From Sphingobacteriales bacterium (GTDB taxonomy: Bacteria; Bacteroidota; Bacteroidia; Sphingobacteriales; Sphingobacteriaceae): a stretch of 64,000 nucleotides of DNA. The first letter of the stretch is position 1. Each line of letters starts with the position of its first letter. The DNA lies in NCBI GenBank assembly GCA_026390835.1, contig JAPLFD010000020.1, forward strand, positions 1 through 64,000, written 5' to 3'. Of this stretch, positions 56,997-64,000 are shown piece after piece. A model generated the notes under the pieces. It was not told where the DNA came from. It ran no database searches and was given only the letters and a program-made list of their open reading frames with translations. The position numbers and the translations under genes were made by a program.

Positions 56997-57452
56997 GTGA
57001 AATTTTTAAGAAACCTGCTAGATTATGTGTGGCATTGGCTCAGTGCCAATTCTCGGCATGGCGTGCATTCGCCCTTTGTATACCAATTGGTAGATGAAGT
57101 AATTTATGGTACGCAATTGGTCGAGCAAATTTCTTTACCCGAAAGTCTGCAAAAGCAAACCCCTAAGGTGCAAGCTATGCTAGGCAGGGTATTGCAAGCA
57201 CATGCTCCTTCAGGTGATTTTACCACTTTGTATGTTGTAGATACCCCAACTGCACACGCCGATATGTTAGCACAAGCCAAGCCCGATACGCTACTCATCG
57301 TTCCGGGAATTTACCAGAGCGCCGAGCTAAAAAATCAATGGAAATTGATACAAGCCCATTCGGCCGTAACGGTTACCATCGACCTATTTTATGTAGGCTT
57401 GGTTTACTTTAGAAAAAGCCAAGCCAAAGAAGATTTTAAAATCCGATTTTAA
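56997..57452 (+). CDS. Internally shortened class I methyltransferase-like protein
   Basis: The 151-residue protein has the N-terminus (SANSRHGVHSPFVYQLVDEVIY) and the C-terminus (VTVTIDLFYVGLVYFRKSQ, then FKIRF) of a Bacteroidota SAM-dependent methyltransferase group that is usually about 230-250 residues. The central Rossmann part with the SAM-binding Gly-rich motif and following acidic residue is missing; only about 60 residues (QTPKVQAMLGRV...TLLIVPGIY) bridge the ends. It probably cannot bind SAM. The frame is intact, so it may have a new role or be decaying. It diverges from the SirB1-like gene. Confidence 0.7.
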   Translation: MKFLRNLLDYVWHWLSANSRHGVHSPFVYQLVDEVIYGTQLVEQISLPESLQKQTPKVQAMLGRVLQAHAPSGDFTTLYVVDTPTAHADMLAQAKPDTLLIVPGIYQSAELKNQWKLIQAHSAVTVTIDLFYVGLVYFRKSQAKEDFKIRF

Positions 57453-57488
57453 GCCAATAAATCCTTTACTATACCCACTTAATATTGT

Positions 57489-57496
57489 TATTTTTG
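57489..57496 (+). promoter_or_regulatory. -7 promoter box of the deoxyhypusine-synthase-like gene
   Basis: TATTTTTG, exact TAnnTTTG, 16 bp before the ATG at 57513; no clear -33 TTTG. Confidence 0.45.
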
Positions 57497-57512
57497 GCCA
57501 AAATTTGAACGC

Positions 57513-58493
57513 ATGAGCACAGCAAGAGGACCTATTTCTCAGTTTATTGAAAAAAATTACCTGCATTTTAATGCTGCGGCTCTTATGGATGCCGCTAAAG
57601 GTTACGAAACTCATTTAGCCGAAGGCGGTAAAATGATGATTACCCTAGCCGGTGCCATGAGTACTGCCGAGTTGGGTATTTCATTAGCCGAAATGATTCG
57701 TCAGGATAAGGTGGCCATTATTTCGTGTACCGGTGCCAACCTTGAAGAAGATATCATGAACCTGGTGGCGCACTCTCATTATAAACGAGTGCCGCACTAC
57801 CGCGATTTAAGTCCGCAAGACGAATGGGATTTGTTGGAAAACCATTATAACCGCGTAACCGATACCTGCATACCTGAAGAAGAAGCTTTTCGCCGTTTGC
57901 AAAAACACATTCACCAAGTATGGAAAGATGCCGAAGATAAAGGCGAACGTTATTTTCCGCATGAGTATATGTACCAAATGCTGTTAAGTGGCGATTTGGA
58001 GCAGTATTACGAAATAGATCCTAAAAATAGTTGGATGTTGGCTGCAGCTCAAAAAAATATACCAATTGTGGTACCAGGTTGGGAAGACTCTACCATGGGT
58101 AACATTTTTGCTTCGTATGTAATTAAAAACCAGTTGCAAGCCAGTACCATGAAAAGCGGAATTGAATACATGACTTGGTTAGCCGATTGGTATGTGAAAA
58201 ATTCGGATGGGAAAGGCGTAGGCTTTTTTCAGATTGGTGGCGGTATTGCTGGCGATTTCCCTATTTGCGTAGTGCCTATGTTGTATCAAGATATGGAAAT
58301 GGAGAACATTCCGTTTTGGAGTTATTTCTGTCAAATTTCCGATTCCACTACTTCGTACGGCTCGTACTCTGGCGCCGTGCCTAACGAAAAAATTACTTGG
58401 GGTAAGTTGGATATTCATACGCCAAAATTTATTGTAGAAAGTGATGCGACCATTGTTGTCCCTTTAATTTTTGCATGGATTTTAAAGCAATAA
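57513..58493 (+). CDS. Deoxyhypusine synthase-like protein
   Basis: The 326-residue protein belongs to the deoxyhypusine synthase family: MITLAGAMSTAELG, ISCTGANLEEDIMNLVAHSHY (NAD site), IVVPGWEDSTMGN, GFFQIGGGIAGDFPI and ITWGKLD with the active-site Lys298 that carries the aminobutyl group. The eukaryotic enzyme modifies eIF5A, which bacteria lack. Bacterial homologues act on free amines (for example in homospermidine or other spermidine-derived compounds), so a polyamine role is likely but inferred. It stands alone. Confidence 0.88.
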   Translation: MSTARGPISQFIEKNYLHFNAAALMDAAKGYETHLAEGGKMMITLAGAMSTAELGISLAEMIRQDKVAIISCTGANLEEDIMNLVAHSHYKRVPHYRDLSPQDEWDLLENHYNRVTDTCIPEEEAFRRLQKHIHQVWKDAEDKGERYFPHEYMYQMLLSGDLEQYYEIDPKNSWMLAAAQKNIPIVVPGWEDSTMGNIFASYVIKNQLQASTMKSGIEYMTWLADWYVKNSDGKGVGFFQIGGGIAGDFPICVVPMLYQDMEMENIPFWSYFCQISDSTTSYGSYSGAVPNEKITWGKLDIHTPKFIVESDATIVVPLIFAWILKQ

Positions 58494-58590
58494 AATCTAT
58501 TAATTTGCACGTACACGGAATTTCTTATTTAGAATGATTATAAATTGTTTTTTATCGCCTTCTTATTATAAGCCTTGTTTGAATAAATCA

Positions 58591-58598
58591 TACTTTTG
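58591..58598 (+). promoter_or_regulatory. -7 promoter box of the act operon
   Basis: TACTTTTG, exact TAnnTTTG, 86 bp before the actA ATG, in the 191-bp gap between the two genes; the leader is longer than for other genes in this window. Confidence 0.4.
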
Positions 58599-58684
58599 CA
58601 GATCGAAAATAGGGTTTTTGCTCTTTTTTCGTTTACTGTTTTTATACGATAGAATTCAATAATTTAAAGCATAACATACTCAAT

Positions 58685-59956
58685 ATGAGAAGCATCTCAT
58701 TAATTTTTTGCAATGTTTTACGGTCTTTCATCCTTATAGTTTCATTAAGCCTAGTAAGCAGTAATGTTGCTTCTGCACAGAGTGCAGCAGAAGGAGCCGT
58801 ACTATTCAAACAGAAATGTACCTCGTGCCATGCACTCAACCAAAAAGTAATAGGTCCGGCACTTAAAGGAATACTCGAACGAAGAGACGAAGCTTGGCTT
58901 ATTCCGTGGATAAAAAATTCGCAGGCTGTAATCGCCTCTGGCGATGCCTATGCAGTGAAATTGTACAAGGAGTACAATCAATCTGCCATGACCGCTTTTC
59001 CTGAGCTAAGTGATAACGATGTTAAAAGCATTTTAACTTATATTAAAGAAGAAGGAGACAAGCCCGCAGCACCAGCCGCAGGTACTGCTACTGCCGGAGC
59101 TTCTCAGAACGAAGAGGTTAGTAGTTTAATGATTGGTGGTATTGTGGTTTTAATTATAGTTGCCTTCTTGGTGATTTTAGTATTAAACCGGGTAAATTCT
59201 ACATTGGAATCCTTGTCTTTAAAGAAACAAGGCATTAAAGTAGAAGAAGAGGTTAAAGTTCCTAAAAATCGCCTAGCCCAACTTAAAAAATTAGGTAAAA
59301 ATAAAAAGATTGTATTTTTTGTAGTGCTATTCGTATTGGGCGGCTTAAGTACTGCTGCTTGGATGGGTATGTGGAATACCGGTGTGCATACAGGTTATCA
59401 ACCGGTACAACCCATTAAATTTTCGCATCAATTACACGCAGGGGTAAACCAAGTGAGTTGTCAATACTGCCACAGCGGAGCTTTTAAATCTAAAAACGCC
59501 TCTATTCCTTCATTAAACGTATGTATGAATTGCCATAACTACGTGCAAGCAAGAGAAAAATACAATGGCGAAATTTCTCCGGAGATTGCTAAAATTTACA
59601 CTGCATTAGATTATAACCCAGATACCAAAGTGTATGGTTCTAATCAAAAACCGGTTGAATGGATTCGCATCCATAATTTACCTGATTTGGCTTACTTTAA
59701 CCACTCTCAACACGTATCAGTAGCAGGTATTCAATGTCAAAAATGTCACGGCCCCATTCAAAATATGGATGAAGTATATCAATACGCTCCACTAACCATG
59801 AAATGGTGTATCAACTGCCACCGAGAAACGGAAGTAAACACTAAAGGCAATGCCTATTACGATAAGTTGATTGCGGCGCACGAGCAATTGAAAAAAGGCG
59901 GTAAAATTACTGCAGCAGTTTTAGGTGGATTAGAGTGTGGCAAATGCCATTATTAA
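58685..59956 (+). CDS. actA: Alternative complex III subunit ActA, hexaheme form
   Basis: The 423-residue cytochrome starts with a signal sequence, then a monoheme cytochrome c domain (CTSCH at 45-49). A membrane helix (about 147-168), a second helix (about 208-228) and a five-heme domain follow, with CxxCH at 259, 280, 351, 375 and 418. The pentaheme part is ActA of alternative complex III (menaquinol oxidation, electrons to cytochrome c or oxidase); the N-terminal monoheme domain is a fusion. It is first in the act operon, 32 bp before actB. Confidence 0.92.
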   Translation: MRSISLIFCNVLRSFILIVSLSLVSSNVASAQSAAEGAVLFKQKCTSCHALNQKVIGPALKGILERRDEAWLIPWIKNSQAVIASGDAYAVKLYKEYNQSAMTAFPELSDNDVKSILTYIKEEGDKPAAPAAGTATAGASQNEEVSSLMIGGIVVLIIVAFLVILVLNRVNSTLESLSLKKQGIKVEEEVKVPKNRLAQLKKLGKNKKIVFFVVLFVLGGLSTAAWMGMWNTGVHTGYQPVQPIKFSHQLHAGVNQVSCQYCHSGAFKSKNASIPSLNVCMNCHNYVQAREKYNGEISPEIAKIYTALDYNPDTKVYGSNQKPVEWIRIHNLPDLAYFNHSQHVSVAGIQCQKCHGPIQNMDEVYQYAPLTMKWCINCHRETEVNTKGNAYYDKLIAAHEQLKKGGKITAAVLGGLECGKCHY

Positions 59957-59988
59957 TAGTAGAATTTCAATAGAGTTATATAGCTTAA

Positions 59989-62806
59989 ATGGAAAGCAAT
60001 AAAAAATACTGGAAAGGTTTAGAAGAACTAAAGCAAACTCCCGAATTTGTTAAACAAAGTAAAAACGAATTCGCAGAATCATTGCCAATTGAAGAAGTGT
60101 TAAACGAAGCTGGTTTAAGTACCGTTACGCCTCGTAGAGATTTCTTGAAAGCATTGGGCTTTGGGGTAGGTGCAGTTACACTTGCCGCATGCCAGCCAGC
60201 CCCTGTTCACAAAGCAATTCCTTACTTGGTAAAACCAGAAGAAATTGTTCCCGGAATTCCTAACTATTATGCATCGAGCTATAATGGCCACAGCATTTTG
60301 GTAAAAACCCGCGAAGGTAGACCTATTAAAGTAGAGGGTAACCCTGCTTGTTTGCTAAGTGGCGGACGCTTAAATGCCCAAGCTCAGGCATCGGTACTAG
60401 GTTTGTACGATGTTTCTCGTTTGCAAGCACCAGTACTAAACCGCCGCGAAACTAGTTGGACTCAAGTTGATAGCTTTATGAAAGCCGAATTGGCTAAATT
60501 AAAAGCCAGCAGCAAAAAAATTCGATTGGTTAGCTCAACGGTAAATAGCCCTTCAACCAAAGCAGTAATTGCCGAGTTTGTAGCAGCCAACCCTACGGCG
60601 AAATTAGTTCAAGTTGATGCCGTATCGTATACAGGTATTATTCAGGCCAATCAAAATAGTTTTGGCAAAGCGGTTTTACCACAGTATCAATTTGATAAGG
60701 CAGATGTTATTGTAAGTTTTGGGGCCGATTTCTTAGGAACGTGGATTTCGCCAGTAGAATTTACCCGTCAGTATACCGCAAACCGTGGTGCAGCATCGTT
60801 GAAAAACAAAAAGATGTCACGCCATATTCAGTTTGAAACAGGCATGAGCCTAACCGGTACCAATGCCGATGCTCGTATTGCTATTAAACCATCTGAAGAA
60901 GGGATTGCTTTATTAAACTTATACCAAGCCTTAGGGGGTAAAGTAAGTGCTAAAAAATTGGCCAATAACCCTAAAGCAGATAAAGCCATTCAGCTAGCAG
61001 CTAGAGAATTGGCAAACGCTAAAGGCAAAGCCTTAGTAGTTTGTGGTTCTAACGATGTTTCTAGCCAAATTATAGTAAATGCCATTAATGCGTTATTGGG
61101 CAGTTATGGTAGTACCATTAATCTTAATAATCCTTCAAACCAATTTGCAGGTAACGACGCTGAGTTTGTAGCGCTTATTAATGAGATGAAACGTGGCGAA
61201 GTAGGTGCGGTATTCTTTTTGAATAGTAATCCAGCTTACAGCTACGTAAATACGAAGGAATTTACAGATGCCTTGAGCAAAGTTGCTTTACGTGTTTCCT
61301 TTGCCGATCGTGCTGATGAAACGGCTAGTTTATGTAACATCCTTGCTCCGGTAAATCATTATTTAGAATCATGGGGCGATAGCAATCCGGTAGCGGGTTA
61401 TTATACCTTAGTTCAGCCAACTATTAATCCGGTTTACAATACCCGTATGGCCGAAGAAAGTTTATTAAACTGGTCGGGAAGTGCGGTTACAGAATACTAC
61501 CAATTTGTACGTAACAACTGGGAAAATACTGTATTAGCTAGCAGTGGCAAATCTTGGGACGATGTATTGCAAGTAGGTTTTGTAAACACCGGCTCGGCAA
61601 ACGCTACTCCGGTATCGTTTAATTTAGATGTTACTGCGGTTGCTAATACCATTGTTGCTGAAAGCGCTAAGCTAGCTGCCGGTAGCAAGGGAGTAGAACT
61701 TCAGCTATATCAAAATGTAGCTTTAGGTGATGGTCAAGTTGCCAATAACCCCTGGTTACAAGAATTACCAGATCCGGTTTCTAAAGTAACTTGGGATAAC
61801 TATGCTGCTATTTCTTCTACCTATGCTCAAGAAATAGGTGTAAATGAATTTGATTTAGTTGAAATCAAATCGGCTACCTATAGCATAATACTTCCAGTAC
61901 TGGTTCAGCCAGGTCAAGCCAACGGAACAGTATCAATTGCCCTAGGTTATGGCCGAACTAGAGCGGGTCAAGCTGGTAATGAGGTTGGTAAAAATGCCTA
62001 TCCTTTTATCACCTTCGAAAATGGAACCTTTCAAACGGTTGCCATAGCTAGCGTAAGTAAAGTTAGTGGTCGATATGAGTTGGCACAAACACAAACCCAT
62101 CATTCTATTGAGGGGCGCAATATTATTCGAGAAACAACCTTAAAAGAATATTTACAAGATCCACATGCAGGCAACAAGCATTCAGACCATAAAACGTATG
62201 ATTTATGGGATAAATATGAAACGCCAGGTAACAATTGGGTAATGGCAATCGATTTAAATGCATGTACAGGTTGTGGTGCGTGTATTGTAGCCTGTAGTGC
62301 CGAAAATAATGTTCCGGTGGTAGGCCGTGACGAGGTTCGCCGTCGTCGTGAAATGCATTGGATCCGTATCGATCGCTACTATAGCTATAACGAAAATGGT
62401 ACAGCTGTTACCGAGGAAAACGAAATTGCCGACTTAGAAAACTTGGACGATGTATCCGTGATTCACCAACCTATGATGTGTCAGCATTGTGAAATTGGTA
62501 TTAAATCCGGATGTTACCACCCGTTCACGTGGGGTAATGGAAAAATGCTCTATGTGTATTCAACGTATACAAGCAGGTAAATTGCAAGCAAAAATTGATA
62601 AACGTCCGTTGAAAGATGGCGATATCCAAGTAGCTTGCCAGCAAACTTGCCCTGCCAATGCCATTATTTTTGGCGACGGTAATGATCCAGAATCTGCCGT
62701 TTCTAAAGCATTACAAAGTGAACGTACCTATTACGTATTGGAAGAACTAAACGTTCAGCCAGGTGTTGGGTATCAAGTAAAAGTTAGAAATACGTCAGAA
62801 TTATAA
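59989..62806 (+). pseudogene. actB: Alternative complex III subunit ActB, interrupted by an out-of-frame deletion
   Basis: The first frame (59989-62580) encodes the molybdopterin-oxidoreductase-like domain with a TPRRDFLKALGFG head and lipobox-like AAC, then the first ferredoxin cluster motif CTGCGACIVAC (from residue 759) and MCQHCE (831-835). After 62493 the frame becomes nonsense and stops at 62580. The true continuation LVLNPDVTTRSRGVMEKCSM lies one frame over from 62495 to 62806. In intact ActB about 60-70 residues with further Fe-S cysteines (CxxxCP, CVGTRYCANNCP-type) lie between these parts; they are missing. Either an assembly error or a real lesion. Confidence 0.88.
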
Positions 62807-62834
62807 AATTTCGTAGAAAAGTAATTAAAAAATT

Positions 62835-64000
62835 ATGTCATCGCATCACGAATCAATACTTAGAGAACCCTTAATTACCGGTGAAAACATCACGTATGCT
62901 AAAATCACTGAAGATGTATTGGTTCCTGTGGAAAATAAAGCGAATAAAGCTTGGTGGATTGGCTTCACCATTGCATCGCTTGGCGCCTTATTGTGGGTAT
63001 TTGCTGTTAGTTATACTTTTTGGACGGGTATTGGTGCCTGGGGTTTAAACAAAACTGTGGGTTGGGCCTGGGATATCACTGGTTTCGTATGGTGGGTAGG
63101 TATTGGTCACGCCGGAACATTAATTTCTGCAGTACTTTTACTTTTCCGTCAGAATTGGCGTAACTCCATCAATCGTTCGGCAGAGGCAATGACCATTTTT
63201 GCTGTAATTTGTGCCGCAACATATATTATTTCACACATGGGCCGCCCATGGTTATTTTATTGGGCATTGCCTTTACCTAACCAATTTGGTTCTTTGTGGG
63301 TAAACTTCAACTCTCCATTGGTGTGGGACGTATTTGCAATTTCTACCTATTTCTCGGTTTCCTTAATTTTCTGGTATACCGGTTTATTGCCAGATATTGC
63401 AACCATTCGCGATCGTGCTACTGGTCTTCGTCGTAAAATATATTCCACGCTTTCTTTCGGTTGGAATGGTTCAGTAAAAACCTGGCAACGTTTTGAAGCG
63501 GTATCGTTAATCCTAGCAGGTGTTTCTACACCCTTGGTACTATCGGTACACACCATTGTATCTATGGATTTTGCTACTTCGGTTATACCGGGATGGCACA
63601 CTACTATTTTCCCTCCTTACTTTGTGGCTGGTGCAATTTTCTCTGGTTTTGCCATGGTGCAAACCTTATTATTAATTACCCGTAAGGTGATGAATTTTGA
63701 GAACTACATTACCATGTTTCATATCGAATCGATGAATAAAATCATCATCGTTACGGGATCTATTGTGGGTGTAGCCTATTTAACTGAATTATTTATTGCG
63801 TGGTATTCTGGTGCTGAGTACGAACAATATGCGTTCTTGAACCGTGTGAGTGGTCCGTATTGGTGGGCGTATTGGTGCATGATGACTTGTAACGTAATCT
63901 CACCTCAATTGTTCTGGTTTAAAAAAATTCGTACCAGTATTGCAGCCTCCTGGATTTTATCTATAGTGGTAAACATTGGTATGTGGTTTGAGCGTTTCGT
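62835..64000 (+). CDS. actC: Alternative complex III subunit ActC (NrfD-like), partial
   Basis: The frame opens at ATG 62835 (MSSHHESILREPLITGENIT) and is still open at the window end, 388 codons visible. It is an NrfD/PsrC-type polytopic membrane protein: WWIGFTIASLGALLWVF, WWVGIGHAGTLISAVLLLF, THMGRPW-like ISHMGRPWLFYW, and WYTGLLPDIATIRDR. ActC binds menaquinol and anchors ActB. It follows the actB remnant by 28 bp. The full protein is usually about 460 residues, so the last part lies outside. Confidence 0.93.
   Translation, partial: MSSHHESILREPLITGENITYAKITEDVLVPVENKANKAWWIGFTIASLGALLWVFAVSYTFWTGIGAWGLNKTVGWAWDITGFVWWVGIGHAGTLISAVLLLFRQNWRNSINRSAEAMTIFAVICAATYIISHMGRPWLFYWALPLPNQFGSLWVNFNSPLVWDVFAISTYFSVSLIFWYTGLLPDIATIRDRATGLRRKIYSTLSFGWNGSVKTWQRFEAVSLILAGVSTPLVLSVHTIVSMDFATSVIPGWHTTIFPPYFVAGAIFSGFAMVQTLLLITRKVMNFENYITMFHIESMNKIIIVTGSIVGVAYLTELFIAWYSGAEYEQYAFLNRVSGPYWWAYWCMMTCNVISPQLFWFKKIRTSIAASWILSIVVNIGMWFERF

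Noticed and set aside
62489-62806. A separate small ferredoxin-like gene after actB
   Set aside because: Its sequence is the missing C-terminal part of ActB in another frame, beginning within the actB frame, so it is part of the interrupted actB.

Overview
The window is chromosomal DNA of a member of the Bacteroidota, probably a Sphingobacteriales/Chitinophagales-type relative. Reasons: promoters of the phylum's TTTG-N19-TAnnTTTG type stand at several gene starts; ribosome binding sites are mostly absent; family content is typical (FISUMP lipoprotein, DUF4403, DUF4956, DUF2490, the 1100-residue SecA, arginase-like 'formimidoylglutamase'); the order miaB / sigma-54 activator / lptE / secG / groES / groEL is present; and an alternative complex III (act) operon closes the window. 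I see no rRNA or tRNA gene, CRISPR array, transposase, integrase or prophage.

Region 1-7,150 is accessory in character. It holds an unknown 260-residue protein followed by a 21-bp tandem array, an SH3-like secreted protein with a VanY-type peptidase, a Baeyer-Villiger-type monooxygenase, and a umuDC pair whose UmuD has lost both catalytic residues. Nearly every gene or gene pair is followed by a copy of one structured repeat. That repeat ends in a hairpin with changing, perfectly paired arms and a constant RTCAAG loop. Only one further copy occurs in the remaining 57 kb (about 55,940-56,080).

Region 7,280-25,930 is compact housekeeping and accessory metabolism: PabA/TrpG, a sodium:solute symporter, a GapN-like dehydrogenase, RhlE, an MBL/beta-CASP nuclease flanked by a relic of the rhlE 3' end, a five-helix membrane protein with PrsW, CorA, DUF4403, CotH and ClpS. 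It also has an enoyl-CoA isomerase and 2,4-dienoyl-CoA reductase pair for unsaturated fatty acids, dCTP deaminase, the pptase-lipB-SGNH operon and RluF.

Region 26,090-38,410 holds a FISUMP lipoprotein followed by a long leftward block. In transcription order this is an SDR, a SerB/SerA-remnant fusion, CrcB, tryptophan dioxygenase, IlvE, terminator, then MiaB, sigma-54 activator, LptE, a TPR-like protein, SecG, terminator, GroES and GroEL. The same TGNCA-N3-TGNCA motif lies upstream of both miaB and groES.

Region 38,480-58,500 holds the arginase-like protein, a thioredoxin, a class C serine hydrolase, PurD, SecA, an M20 amidohydrolase, a Rieske/VTC/DUF4956/DUF2490 cassette, DnaG, YraN, glutaminyl cyclotransferase, Pgi, RF2 with its programmed frameshift, a SirB1-type protein, an internally shortened methyltransferase and a deoxyhypusine-synthase-like protein.

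Region 58,685-64,000 is the start of the act operon: actA (hexaheme), actB and actC (cut by the window end). actB carries an internal out-of-frame deletion in its ferredoxin-like domain. This is either an assembly error or a real lesion in the respiratory chain.
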